Virus record (IMG/VR): IMGVR_UViG_3300047276_000545
Coordinates: 1-24,520 of that record
Length of the DNA: 24,520 nucleotides
Strand: one strand, 5' to 3'
From: a virus
Notes under the pieces: generated by a model
Told to the model about the DNA's origin: nothing
Seen by the model: only the letters and a program-made list of their open reading frames with translations
The model's database searches: none
Position numbers and translations under genes: made by a program
Part shown: one piece after another, positions 13,045 to 21,696 of the stretch
Numbering within the stretch: the stretch's first letter is position 1
How the letters are laid out: the number at the start of each line of letters is the position of its first letter

Positions 13045-13317
13045 ATGAGCATGATCGGACACAACTCGGGCGATGTCCCGGCAGGTTTTGCTAAGGATCA
13101 ATTGAAGGCGCTGGTGGAACGCATTGAACGCCTTGAGGAAGAAAAGGCGAGCATTGCAGCGGACATCAAGGATGTCTACTCCGAGGCAAAGGCCAATGGT
13201 TTCGATACCAAAGCGCTGCGCGATATCATCAAACTTCGCAAGCAAGACGATGAATCGCGACGTGAGCACGAAGCCATCGTTGAACTCTATGCTCAGGCGA
13301 TAGGGATCTTTCTGTGA
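13045..13317 (+). CDS. GapR-like nucleoid-associated protein (DUF2312)
   Basis: 90 residues from ATG 13045; ATG 13051 would give the same domain. The sequence is an almost canonical DUF2312/Gap[50 protein letters not shown] followed by helical ends. GapR is an essential alphaproteobacterial protein that clamps overtwisted, AT-rich DNA ahead of polymerases and stimulates topoisomerases. The phage copy could alter host chromosome topology or serve phage replication; that is inference. The family distribution strongly indicates an alphaproteobacterial host. It has its own candidate promoter. Confidence 0.88.
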   Translation: MSMIGHNSGDVPAGFAKDQLKALVERIERLEEEKASIAADIKDVYSEAKANGFDTKALRDIIKLRKQDDESRREHEAIVELYAQAIGIFL

Positions 13318-13505
13318 AAGTCTGCCTGGACAAAATCTATAAGCTGTCTCTCTATCAGACACCTGATGGATTGTGGCAGGCAAACACACAGACCTACAAA
13401 CAGTTTAAGCGCGGCGTATACTCTTGCGGGGTTCATAAAGATCCTGAAGAGGCAATTAAGGCCGCGCTCCACCAATTCGATGATGAGGACGACCTCCTGA
13501 CATGA
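13314..13505 (+). CDS. Small hypothetical protein
   Basis: 63 residues, GTG start at 13314 overlapping the gapR-like stop (GTGA). Two short beta segments ([22 protein letters not shown]) and a helix ([11 protein letters not shown]) are followed by an acidic end. The layout recalls small HicB-like or dsRBD-like folds, but I do not recognise the family. ATGA overlap with the next gene. Confidence 0.5.
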   Translation: MKVCLDKIYKLSLYQTPDGLWQANTQTYKQFKRGVYSCGVHKDPEEAIKAALHQFDDEDDLLT

Positions 13506-13858
13506 ACCGGACCATTCTCGCTGCCGCCATCTTCGCAGTGCTCATCGTTCCCGCCGCCGCTGGTAGCGGTGACTGCTACAAGACGGCTAAGAACCAGACT
13601 GACGTGGAACAGTGTGCGATCCATGGCATTCGCGCCGAGCAGGCTGCCACGAAGGCGCTGCTTGCGAAGCTCGCGCCGTACGCCGACTCGCCTGCGGTGC
13701 ATCGGCGTACCGTGAAGCATTTTGAGCAGCTTCAGTACGATGCGATTGTGAAGTGCGAGAACGAACAGCCGGTGAATGAGCAGATGCTCATTTGCATCCA
13801 CGGCTCGTTCGCCGGCTTCACCAAGGTCATTCAGGAAGTTTACGCCAAGGTGAAGTGA
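13502..13858 (+). CDS. Secreted Cys-containing protein, LprI/DUF1311-like
   Basis: 118 residues from ATG 13502. A clear signal peptide spans residues 1 to about 20 (M-N-R-T then a hydrophobic core ILAAAIFAVLIVPAAA, with cleavage after A-A-A). The mature part begins G-S-G-D-C and has four cysteines. The order 'C..aknqtdveqCa', a helix of Ala/Lys, 'LQYDAIVKCEN' and 'LICIHG' resembles the LprI-like (DUF1311) family, some of whose members inhibit lysozyme in the periplasm. The match is loose. In a phage this could protect the cell wall against lysis or superinfecting phage. It shares a base with the methyltransferase start (TGATG). Confidence 0.6.
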   Translation: MNRTILAAAIFAVLIVPAAAGSGDCYKTAKNQTDVEQCAIHGIRAEQAATKALLAKLAPYADSPAVHRRTVKHFEQLQYDAIVKCENEQPVNEQMLICIHGSFAGFTKVIQEVYAKVK

Positions 13859-16299
13859 TGAGTGTTGAAATCCTGGCAGGCGACAATCGCGACCATCTGC
13901 GCCGGCTCATTGCAGCCGGTGTCCGCGTCCATAGCGTCGTCACAGATCCGCCCTACGGCCTTACGTCCATCACCAAGCGCTTCGGCAAGGAAGGTAGCGC
14001 CCCTGCCAAGTACGGAAAGGATGGTGCCTTCGCGCGAGGAAGTAAGGGATTTATGGGTAAGTGCTTCCATCCTAACACTGACATTATGACAAAAGTCGGA
14101 TGGAAGCGTATTACGGACATTCAGAAAGGTGAAATTGTTGCTACTCTAAACCCAAAAACTCGGGATTTGGAATGGCAATCTGTTGAGCAAACGCATGTGT
14201 ATCCCTTTGAAGGGGATATGGTACATGTAAAACATCGGTCTGCTGAACAGATGGTAACTCCAAACCATCGAATTGTTGTATCCTACGATGGAGGCCCAAC
14301 TCTTACGATGGTGGAACCACTGACAACTAAGACGCACTTTCACCTATTTGCACAAGCCAATCCTAGCAGTGGGATTAAGAACGATCCTGTCATTATTGTA
14401 TCGGAACGAGAATATGGAAAAGATAGAAAAATTGTACAAGAGCGTGATGAATTTAAGGCTAACGCCTTCTTTAGGTTTTTAGGTTTGTATCTAGGAGACG
14501 GTTACGTTTGTGCTCGGACTAACGATCATCCTGCAAATGACTTTTTTGGATTTGCGGTAAAGAAAAATCGTAAATTGAATATTATTAGACAGACCTTGAC
14601 GGAATTGGGAATTAGATTTACAGAAACACCTAGTAAATCTAATAAAACTACTAATTTTTATTGTTATAATTTTGCTTTACTTGGGTTTCTAAAAACTCTA
14701 GGTAAAGCAACAACTAAACATATTCCGTGCTGGGTTTTTGATCGAGACGCATCAGAACTAGAGGAACTATATCTTGGGTTAATGGAAACAGACGGTTGCA
14801 AATATGGTAAGAACCAGGAATCATATTCCACATGCTCTAAACAACTGGCCGAAGATTTTCAACGTCTTTGCTTACTTACCGGACGTTCTGCAATTTCAAT
14901 ATTCAATCCCGGAGGTGCGATCGTAAACATTTCTGAACATGATAGTATTAGATCTGATAGTTATACACTTAGCGTTTTACAACATGGAAAACGTATGTAT
15001 GGAGAACATAGTGAAACTAGAAGTAATGTAATCTTTACTATGCCTTACGATGGGAATGTGTATTGTATTGGTGTACTAAAACACCATATCATTTATACAC
15101 GTTTCAATGGAAAACCTGTTTGGTCTGGCAATTCGTGGGATGCCACCGGCATCGAGAACGATCCCGAGTTCTGGCGGCTCATCCACGATATTCTCCTGCC
15201 AGGAGGGTACTGCTTTGCGTTCTCAGGCGCTCGCACTGGGCATCGGCAGGCTTGTGCCATGGAAGATGCCGGCTTCATTATGCACCCGATGCACGGATGG
15301 GTCTACTTCCAAGGTATGCCTCACGCTACGAATCCGGCTCCTGGCGTTGACCGGTTAATGGGTGTAGAAGGGCGTAAGGGTGATACCGGCGCATACATGC
15401 CAGCCTCACCATATGCCCAACAGTGGGATGGCTGGCGACACGGAACGCAAGCACAGAAGCCTGCCCTCGAACCCATCTTCCTCGCACAGCGCCCCTACAG
15501 CGAAAAGACCGGCGCGGCCAATTTGCTAAAGCACGGCGTTGGTGCGGTGAACATTGACGGCTGTCGCGTGCCGTCCACTGGTGAAGGTCGTCATCGAACA
15601 AACGAAGCATCGCAGGAACGTCGCTACGACAAAAATGGTAGCACGAATTTTGCACAGACACCCGGCCCGCGTGGTGGCGATCCTACAGGGCGTTGGCCAT
15701 CGAACCTATTCCACGACGGCTCGCCGGAAGTCGTAGCGTTGTTCCCTGACTCTAATGGGCAACTCGCTCCTGCCAGGAACGACGGCAAATCGCAAGGGAA
15801 CGCCGTGTACGGCGATTTGAAGAACATCACAACCAATCCTGAGCCGCGCGGTGACTCGGGCTCAGCGGCCCGCTTCTTCAATTCCTTTCCGCCTGTCCTC
15901 TGCCATCCCAAGGCGAATAAGAAGGATCGTGCGGGCTCCCCACATCCAACGGTGAAGCCCATCGGCCTCATTCGACATCTGGTGCGCCATATCACACCCC
16001 CTGGCGGGACGGTGCTCGATCCGTTTGCAGGCAGTGGCACCACGGCTGAGGCTGCTCAACTTGAGGGAATGAATTGCATCCTCATGGAAGCCGAGCAGGA
16101 CTATATCAAATTCCTGCTTGAGCGCTTTTCACTTGAAGAAGTGGGCAACCCAGGTTTTGATCTCGCCAATGAAGACGCTGGCGAGCCATCCACCGACGCC
16201 CAAGATACCACTGAAGGCCATCACGACAATACCGCTATAAGCAGCCCATTTCGTGCGGAACAACTTGCCATCACGCAGTTCCTCGGCGTGTTCTTCTAG
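13858..16299 (+). CDS. Beta-class DNA methyltransferase (N4-C/N6-A) with LAGLIDADG intein
   Basis: 813 residues from ATG 13858; about 456 after intein removal. Catalytic motif IV TDPPYG is at residues 29-34, and the AdoMet motif I LDPFAGSGTT is near residues 720-729 at the C-terminal end. This order defines the beta class. GFMGK+SWDA and LLPGGYCFAFSGARTGHR match phage and bacterial relatives. 'HPTVKPIGLIRHLV' is the usual segment before motif I. It would transfer methyl to adenine N6 or cytosine N4; the target is not visible. No restriction enzyme is adjacent, so it is likely an orphan protective methyltransferase. The last ~57 residues (after LLERFSLEE) are acidic, lie antisense to the minus-strand gene, and are probably not part of the fold. 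Confidence 0.87.
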   Translation: MSVEILAGDNRDHLRRLIAAGVRVHSVVTDPPYGLTSITKRFGKEGSAPAKYGKDGAFARGSKGFMGKCFHPNTDIMTKVGWKRITDIQKGEIVATLNPKTRDLEWQSVEQTHVYPFEGDMVHVKHRSAEQMVTPNHRIVVSYDGGPTLTMVEPLTTKTHFHLFAQANPSSGIKNDPVIIVSEREYGKDRKIVQERDEFKANAFFRFLGLYLGDGYVCARTNDHPANDFFGFAVKKNRKLNIIRQTLTELGIRFTETPSKSNKTTNFYCYNFALLGFLKTLGKATTKHIPCWVFDRDASELEELYLGLMETDGCKYGKNQESYSTCSKQLAEDFQRLCLLTGRSAISIFNPGGAIVNISEHDSIRSDSYTLSVLQHGKRMYGEHSETRSNVIFTMPYDGNVYCIGVLKHHIIYTRFNGKPVWSGNSWDATGIENDPEFWRLIHDILLPGGYCFAFSGARTGHRQACAMEDAGFIMHPMHGWVYFQGMPHATNPAPGVDRLMGVEGRKGDTGAYMPASPYAQQWDGWRHGTQAQKPALEPIFLAQRPYSEKTGAANLLKHGVGAVNIDGCRVPSTGEGRHRTNEASQERRYDKNGSTNFAQTPGPRGGDPTGRWPSNLFHDGSPEVVALFPDSNGQLAPARNDGKSQGNAVYGDLKNITTNPEPRGDSGSAARFFNSFPPVLCHPKANKKDRAGSPHPTVKPIGLIRHLVRHITPPGGTVLDPFAGSGTTAEAAQLEGMNCILMEAEQDYIKFLLERFSLEEVGNPGFDLANEDAGEPSTDAQDTTEGHHDNTAISSPFRAEQLAITQFLGVFF
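14062..15132 (+). mobile_element. Full-length LAGLIDADG intein in the methyltransferase
   Basis: 357 residues, precursor Cys69 to Asn425, with Ser+1. Block A: CFHPNTDIMTKVGWKRITD. Block B: TPNHRIVV (TxxH). Two LAGLIDADG helices: FLGLYLGDGY and LYLGLMETDG. Block F/G: NVYCIGV...VWSGN, then Ser. As in the nrdJ intein the penultimate residue is Gly. It interrupts the conserved GFMGK-x-WD motif. The intein DNA is distinctly AT-rich against GC-rich exteins with sharp borders, a sign of recent arrival; both catalytic Asp positions (D-G and D-G) are kept, so it may still home. Confidence 0.92.
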
Positions 16300-16509
16300 C
16301 GTCTTCGCATGAGCCTTGAGCGTGTCGGCAATGGGATCGATCCGATGGCGGATGGCGTATGTCTGGCCTGACACGTCAGCGATTTTCCGAGCAACATCCT
16401 TGCGGTGTTCATCGGTTCGCTCACGGTCTTCCTTCTGGTCGGAGGCCAGATTCTCAATCTGGCCCTCCAGGCGTCCTAGCACGCGCATGACATCATTCAT
16501 GTCAGCCAT
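16129..16509 (-). CDS. Coiled-coil protein with C-terminal membrane segment (lysis module)
   Basis: 126 residues; ATG at 16507-16509 chosen because it overlaps the holin stop by 8 bases, while a longer frame to 16572 lacks a binding site. Residues about 10-85 form a charged heptad-rich helix (LGRLEGQIENLASDQKEDRE..., HAKTLEEHAEELRD). A hydrophobic segment follows (YSGIVVMAFSGILGVGGWLASVF), then a short amphipathic tail. The topology suits a holin accessory or spanin-like protein. No lipobox, so not an o-spanin. Its 3' 171 bases are antisense to the methyltransferase tail. Confidence 0.65.
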   Translation of the reverse strand: MADMNDVMRVLGRLEGQIENLASDQKEDRERTDEHRKDVARKIADVSGQTYAIRHRIDPIADTLKAHAKTLEEHAEELRDGKLFRTKWAAYSGIVVMAFSGILGVGGWLASVFIGEIKTWVAHFFK

Positions 16510-16831
16510 TTTTCTTACCGAAGATAGAGACTGCCGACCACCACAGGGCCGCAACGAGCGGCATCGCGACACCGAGCAAATTCACAGCGTTCTCGGTGAA
16601 CTGCTGCCAACTCTCGGAAGTGCCGTAGCCCTTGCCGGCCAGATAGCCACCGACCACAAACAGCAGAATACGAACGATTTGTGTGCTGAGTGGCACCAGC
16701 ATCTCAGGGCGTGGCATGTTGGCCGCAATCAAGTCCGCAGCCTCCTTCGCAACTACAGGATCGACCTTACCACCTTCGGCCACGGACGACGTAATGATAG
16801 CGCTATTAAGCGCCTTAGACAGATTGCGCAT
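16502..16831 (-). CDS. Holin (Pam3-gp28-like)
   Basis: 109 residues, ATG one base after the endolysin stop. Two transmembrane helices: VRILLFVVGGYLAGKGYG and LLGVAMPLVAALWWSAVSIFG, with a short loop. The patterns 'RiLlfvvGgylagkGy' and 'lvaalWWSavSi' match the Pam3-gp28 putative holin family. Holins form the inner-membrane lesion that releases endolysin. Charged C-terminal GKKNG. Position next to the endolysin supports the role. Confidence 0.72.
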   Translation of the reverse strand: MRNLSKALNSAIITSSVAEGGKVDPVVAKEAADLIAANMPRPEMLVPLSTQIVRILLFVVGGYLAGKGYGTSESWQQFTENAVNLLGVAMPLVAALWWSAVSIFGKKNG

Positions 16832-16832
16832 A

Positions 16833-17801
16833 TCATGCCTCCAGCGCGGTAAGGGTTACTTCGTCGAGTTCACCAGTCTGAGGCAAGCCAGAGCGCGCCT
16901 GAAACGAACCAATGGCAGATCGAGTGCGTTTGCCCATGATGCCGTCAAGCGGGCCAGGGTTGTAGCCGAGCGATGCAAGCTTGGTCTGCGCCTCAAGCAC
17001 GATCTTTGCACGAAGGGCCTCCACCAGCTTTGCATTGGTCAGCGGGCCGGCGAGACCGTCGGCCTTCAGCCCGCGCTTCGTCTGGAAAGTTTTGACGGCT
17101 GCTCGAGTCGCATCGTCATAGATGCCGGTCAGCGGCAAGTTGTAATCCAGATCGTTGAGGGTGCGCTGCAACTCAAGCGTCTCATCGTCAGGCTGGGCAG
17201 GTTCCTCCACAATAGTACGACCGCCAAACCACACATCCACGTCGAGCGCCAGAAGGCGACTCATCAGGGGCGCGATGCCCATCTGCTGGTCGACGGCTGT
17301 GGACGACCACACACCATCAGCGATGTACTTACCCTTGCTGTACTGATTGGAGAAACTCCACAGGTAGGCGCTCGGAACGCCGCGATTGCGATAACCAAAG
17401 CCATTGAAGCGCTCGCCCTCATAGAGGCATCGCGGAATCGACCACTCGGGAGAACCGCGCTTATAGCCCTTGATTTCGAGGGCGTCGATAGCCGCCTGTT
17501 CCCAGGTTGAGAACGGCCCACGACCGGCAGGCACCAGCTTGGTCTTCTTACCATTGCCGATGATCTTTTCCCCGTTGTGAAGCACACCGGCAAAGTCGCA
17601 GGACGACTCGCGCGAGTGCAGCACGCCGATGAAGGCCCAGGGCACGCCGGTATCACTCTGTACAGCCTTGTAGCGCTGCTTGCCAGCAATGATCTTGCGA
17701 GCCATGGTGTCGATGGTGGACACGCGAGCGGGCGTGATGACCATATTTCCCCATTTGGACGTATATTCGGCCTCCAATGAGGCGTAAGCGTAAGTGGCCA
17801 T
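16833..17801 (-). CDS. Endolysin: lysozyme-like domain plus two peptidoglycan-binding repeats
   Basis: 322 residues with ATG at 17801, sharing a base with the upstream TAA. The catalytic domain (about 25-200) contains MARKIIAGKQRYKAV..TGVPWAFIGVLHSRESS, with Glu65 as candidate catalytic acid, then VLHNGE, FSTWEQAAIDAL and YLWSFSNQY, typical of the phage lysozyme family of proteobacterial siphophages. Two PG_binding_1 modules follow: LELQRTLNDLDY...GIYDDATRAAVKTFQ and AQTKLASLGYNPGPLDGIMG with TRSAIGSFQ. No signal peptide or N-terminal anchor, so export depends on the holin. It degrades host peptidoglycan at lysis. Confidence 0.85.
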   Translation of the reverse strand: MATYAYASLEAEYTSKWGNMVITPARVSTIDTMARKIIAGKQRYKAVQSDTGVPWAFIGVLHSRESSCDFAGVLHNGEKIIGNGKKTKLVPAGRGPFSTWEQAAIDALEIKGYKRGSPEWSIPRCLYEGERFNGFGYRNRGVPSAYLWSFSNQYSKGKYIADGVWSSTAVDQQMGIAPLMSRLLALDVDVWFGGRTIVEEPAQPDDETLELQRTLNDLDYNLPLTGIYDDATRAAVKTFQTKRGLKADGLAGPLTNAKLVEALRAKIVLEAQTKLASLGYNPGPLDGIMGKRTRSAIGSFQARSGLPQTGELDEVTLTALEA

Positions 17802-20800
17802 TAGGGGTACCCGTGCGCTAGAGATTGAACCACGGAACTTGTAGCCTTTTCTGGCCACACGATCAACTGGTCGTATTCTGTTCGTGAACCTGCGGAAACG
17901 GTAAAGCGCATGTCTGTAGTGGCACCGCTTGGAAATTGTGTACCAGTTACAGGCGTTTGTCCGTTTACAGATGCAATGAGACCGCTAGTGTTCCACGACA
18001 TGGCTGCACCAATTTCGTCAGTTGCAGCGGTCAAAGTTGAGTATACGGCATTCCCAGGAGGTGTGAATCGTACTCCATTAGCAGTTGCAGTGGTGGTTTC
18101 AATGATATTGGAGTTGTTAGTTGTGTTCGCAACATACAGCAACGCATGTGTGTGCGAACGCGAGCGCTTGGCACGCAATACCAGCGTTCTCGCAAGTCCA
18201 CTACCGCCCACCTTGCTATATGCGGTTGATGTTAGAGCGACGGTATCGGCACTACGAGTTGCCGTACTTCCCGTTGTGGTAATGTAACTCGTGGGAATTG
18301 CGCCGGCCTCAAGTTGTACTTCCCGAACATTGCCAGACGGAGTTAATACCAATGTACCAGAAGTTGGCGTAAACGTTATTGAAACTCGATTATTTGCACC
18401 TGTACCTACCAAGGTGAATGAGCCCGTTCCCGTGGCTACAATAGAACCCGTACCGATGAACGATAGCGTGTAAGTTTGAGCAGTTACAGAAAAATTCTGT
18501 GTACTTGTCGGTGCCGCCGAGCCAATCCATAGGTTCGTGGCGGCACCTTCGACCACGAGACGGCGGCGCCCGCTGGAATAGCAGAACGCCAACGTGTTAG
18601 CTGCGACTGTTACCCAAGTCCCAGTATTGTCCATTACTCGCTTGGATACACCACTTCGGCTAATCAGTGAACCAATTGCAGTCGTGACGCCATCGACTTG
18701 ATAGATTCCATCAACAAAGTTCATATTTAATGTCGGGGCAGATCCGCCAACTACCCCACCTGGGGCATAGTGCAGTCGGATCGTATGACCTTGAAGCGAT
18801 TCATGACCGTCGCGAACTGCAAGCACTTGGGCATCAACTGTCGTGTAGCCGGAGAAACTGCTTACAGGCAGGGTGTAACTTGTCCCTGGTAGGTCTGTGA
18901 TCGTGTCAATCACCGCTCCTGAGGTATTGTACAACCGGATTGCTGTTGTCTGACCACTTTCAGGGACGATTGTTGCCTCATCCCAGGCCACGACAACAGA
19001 ATCTTCCATTGTGCGGTTGCGGTTAGCCCAGGTCACAGAGAAGTCTGTGACCAAATAGTCTGTGATCGCAACATACGCCGGGAATCCTTGTCCATTAATC
19101 TGCACATTTGCCGGACGATTAGGCAGGTATGGACGCCCCGACATGGTCGCCATCTCGATAGGCGCTGTCGCTTCATCCAGTTGACCAATAGAGGTGCGCG
19201 ACAGGAATTTGTACTCCACCGTCTCAGCGTCACTGCGGAATGTGCTGGTGTCCAAAAATGGAGTGTCGCCATTGACAAACCATACCTTCGTTCCGATAGG
19301 CCATGCGTGCGGAACAGTGTCAAGGACGCCGCGCTTGAGTGTTAGGTTGCCACCAGACGATGCTGCAATGAGCGCGATTTCGTGCTTATCTTCGTCCACA
19401 TCACCAATAATCATGAAATTTCCCACCTGGGCATAAGTCGAGCCTCCGATGGAAGTCGGTGCGGGAACAATCGTAGTCGCTTCCCATGGTAGAGCCACTG
19501 TCAGTGTGCCGCTGCCGAGCACTGGCAGCGTTCCACGGTTCTGCCATGCACTGCCGCCAGTTGCATCAGTTACAGGGCTCAGCAGATCGTATTGGAAGCA
19601 ATCCGGGTTGTTTGTGCCTGTTAGCAATGCCGCGACCACGTCAGGATAGTTCATCGAATCAACTTCAGCGCTCGTCAGTGTCGCACTGACAAAGTAAGCC
19701 GGTGCCGTAATCACTCGTGCCGGATCAAGAACGGTTGGAGCGCGCGACGTATCTTGCCATTGTGTGTCAGGCGGTGGCGTAAACGATCCGGCAGGAAGCG
19801 AGAAAATATCCTCCATGGCATTGATTTTTATGGTTTTATCCTTGCGCTTGCCGTAATCGATATTGCTAAGACGCAACACAAGATTCTCAATGCCGTACTC
19901 TGGATAATTTAACAGCGCACAACTACCAGGGGTAAGTGTCCAACCCTTGCGGTTGACCTCAAGCTCAAAAGCTGCTAGCGGCGCCGATGCCGTAGCAAGA
20001 TCACGCATAGCTAAAGTCATTGCTAGCGCAGCATTACGCACACCATAATAGTTACGCGCATCGGAAATTACACCTCCCTGGATTGTAATATTTGCTAGGT
20101 CTTGAGCGGTGACAGTCTCTTCTTGTTCATTTAGTGGATTAGTCCAAGTTACGACAATCTCATTGATCGTCTCACCCCAGCCCTTGCGATCAAACGACGT
20201 AACCGTACAATTGCTCGGATCGAGCACAATCAGGTCTTCAATATTGTAGTCATCGCGAATGAGTTTGAGCGTGATAAGGCCGGTACGCTGATTGACGAAG
20301 ATCGTGCCTTGGATGTGATCGAGGATTTCTGAAATGAATGCCTCTGTGGTCGATTGCTTGGACCACATTAGTGACATACCGAACTTCTCTGCCAGGAGAG
20401 TTGTCGCCGCATCCGTGAACGATGCGAAGTCGATAGCTGCCGGAGATGTACCCATACCCCACACGGTATTGGTCAGGCATTCATAGATGATCGCCGCTGG
20501 ATTAGCATCGGTCACAGGAGTCATGACGATCTTGTATGTCGCCATTTCTACGCCGCCCTCACTATAGAATCCAGTTAATGTAATCTTAACTTCTGGTAAA
20601 GAGACGACTCCACCGACGAAATCGTATTCAACACCGTTAATCTTGACCGAGTCGGTATCTCCTGTAGGATCGACGATAATGTCCGTGCCGTTAACCATGG
20701 TTGTCTGGCCGCTGGTCATGACCGAGCAGCCGTTTACGAACTCAGCAATGCCGGTCGTCAGGGTTTTCGTGACGCCGTTGACCGTGATGACATTACCGAC

Positions 20801-21283
20801 TCCACGCACCACGTCATATGCGTTACCTTCGATGGAACAAAGTTCGGGATCGAACACCTTTGGAACCCGAGTAACTTTCGCCCACATGGATTTCAAGTAG
20901 GGATTATTGGAACTCAGCAAGAAGCCCTTATATGGATTCCCAGGCGAATTTCCGAACATGAAAATGCTGGCAATCCCGCGATAGGCTGGACACGTTTCGG
21001 GCGTTAGGTTAATACGACTCGCGAGCGACGTAGGTGCAACCTGCGTATCGTTACCATTTAGGTAATGGACACTGCCGACTGCGCCGCCTTCCTTCTTGAC
21101 GCCACCAAAGAGTCTTGGCTTGTTAATGGAGAACTGCGTGTTGTCCGCAATATCGCCGTGCCACGCCAACTTCTCGCCGTAATAGATCGCCAGCAACTTG
21201 TCAGCTACGCCATGGCAGATGCCGTAGTGCAGCGACATGCGATAATCGACGACCTCCATCTTGGAGCTAGAACCCTTACCCAT
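17801..21283 (-). CDS. Tail tip / host-specificity protein (TipJ-like)
   Basis: 1160 residues, ATG 21283 overlapping the previous gene by 8 bases. Residues 1-500 are the tail-tip core (YGICHGVADKLLAIYYGEKLAWHG; PAAIIYECLTNTVWGMG; EAFISEILDHIQGTIFVNQRTGLITLKLIRDDY; WTLTPGSCALLNYPEYGI), as in lambda J-type and GTA-like tip proteins. Residues about 730-870 look like FN3-type domains ('VTWANRNR', 'AQVLAVRDG'). The last ~290 residues are Thr/Ser/Gly-rich beta, with a 'VQLEAGAIPTSYI' motif found in lectin-like receptor-binding domains. It forms the tail tip and contacts the host surface. The C-terminal part is lower in GC and probably the variable host-range region. Confidence 0.82.
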   Translation of the reverse strand: MGKGSSSKMEVVDYRMSLHYGICHGVADKLLAIYYGEKLAWHGDIADNTQFSINKPRLFGGVKKEGGAVGSVHYLNGNDTQVAPTSLASRINLTPETCPAYRGIASIFMFGNSPGNPYKGFLLSSNNPYLKSMWAKVTRVPKVFDPELCSIEGNAYDVVRGVGNVITVNGVTKTLTTGIAEFVNGCSVMTSGQTTMVNGTDIIVDPTGDTDSVKINGVEYDFVGGVVSLPEVKITLTGFYSEGGVEMATYKIVMTPVTDANPAAIIYECLTNTVWGMGTSPAAIDFASFTDAATTLLAEKFGMSLMWSKQSTTEAFISEILDHIQGTIFVNQRTGLITLKLIRDDYNIEDLIVLDPSNCTVTSFDRKGWGETINEIVVTWTNPLNEQEETVTAQDLANITIQGGVISDARNYYGVRNAALAMTLAMRDLATASAPLAAFELEVNRKGWTLTPGSCALLNYPEYGIENLVLRLSNIDYGKRKDKTIKINAMEDIFSLPAGSFTPPPDTQWQDTSRAPTVLDPARVITAPAYFVSATLTSAEVDSMNYPDVVAALLTGTNNPDCFQYDLLSPVTDATGGSAWQNRGTLPVLGSGTLTVALPWEATTIVPAPTSIGGSTYAQVGNFMIIGDVDEDKHEIALIAASSGGNLTLKRGVLDTVPHAWPIGTKVWFVNGDTPFLDTSTFRSDAETVEYKFLSRTSIGQLDEATAPIEMATMSGRPYLPNRPANVQINGQGFPAYVAITDYLVTDFSVTWANRNRTMEDSVVVAWDEATIVPESGQTTAIRLYNTSGAVIDTITDLPGTSYTLPVSSFSGYTTVDAQVLAVRDGHESLQGHTIRLHYAPGGVVGGSAPTLNMNFVDGIYQVDGVTTAIGSLISRSGVSKRVMDNTGTWVTVAANTLAFCYSSGRRRLVVEGAATNLWIGSAAPTSTQNFSVTAQTYTLSFIGTGSIVATGTGSFTLVGTGANNRVSITFTPTSGTLVLTPSGNVREVQLEAGAIPTSYITTTGSTATRSADTVALTSTAYSKVGGSGLARTLVLRAKRSRSHTHALLYVANTTNNSNIIETTTATANGVRFTPPGNAVYSTLTAATDEIGAAMSWNTSGLIASVNGQTPVTGTQFPSGATTDMRFTVSAGSRTEYDQLIVWPEKATSSVVQSLAHGYP

Positions 21284-21458
21284 TATGCTTGACCTCGATT
21301 ACGCGCAGCGCCATGGCATCGCCCGTGGCAGCTAGAACTTCCTCATCGATACCATCTTTAAGGAAGGCTCGAAAGTCCAAGCCGTATCGCTCAAACCAGC
21401 GGCGCATTCCGGTTCCGCAGTAGCCGGCCCGAATGATGTCAGTGCAATAGATGCGCAT
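21276..21458 (-). CDS. Small conserved tail-module protein
   Basis: 60 residues. The pattern IIRAGYCGTGMRRWFERYGLDFRAFLKDGIDEE..ATGDAMALRV is the one often seen in small genes next to tail-tip genes of alphaproteobacterial siphophages ('aGyC.rG.r.wf..hGLDw..Fl..GI....'). No function is established that I know. ATG shares a base with the previous stop (TGATG); overlaps the tip gene by 8 bases. Confidence 0.6.
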   Translation of the reverse strand: MRIYCTDIIRAGYCGTGMRRWFERYGLDFRAFLKDGIDEEVLAATGDAMALRVIEVKHNG

Positions 21459-21688
21459 CAGGCGTTGACCTTATATGTGAGCATGGTTTTGTCACCGTAC
21501 CATAGCACATTAAGCGATTGTACCGTCATAGTTCCGAAGACAACCGGGATTTCGCGACCAGCTTCAGCAGTAGGGTCGTCCATGTTGCGAGCCGATTCAG
21601 GCTTGTTCTGCTTAGGCTTTGGCAACAGGAGATAACTGACGACATTAAGAACCAGACCAACCAGAAGTGAAATAAGCCACGGGTCCAT
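21458..21688 (-). CDS. Membrane-anchored small tail-assembly protein
   Basis: 76 residues. A single hydrophobic N-terminal segment (WLISLLVGLVLNVVSYLLL) is followed by PKPKQNKP and a region 'EAGREIPVVFGTMTVQSLNVLWYGD'. The second part resembles the N-terminal segment of tip-attachment proteins ('PEaREGrpIPivYG.vrv.g..v.w'). It may have been split off the tip protein or act as an assembly chaperone. Sits between the hub and tip genes. Confidence 0.6.
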   Translation of the reverse strand: MDPWLISLLVGLVLNVVSYLLLPKPKQNKPESARNMDDPTAEAGREIPVVFGTMTVQSLNVLWYGDKTMLTYKVNA

Positions 21689-21696
21689 ATGTCACC

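Noticed and set aside
16683-17510. Long plus-strand frame of 275 codons opposite the endolysin and holin
   Set aside because: Shadow of the minus-strand genes, whose products match known families and whose junctions are tightly coupled.
21008-21026. TAATACGACTC resembles the first 11 bases of a T7 RNA polymerase promoter
   Set aside because: The rest of the consensus is missing, it lies inside the coding sequence of the tail-tip gene in the wrong orientation for it, and no T7-like polymerase is seen.
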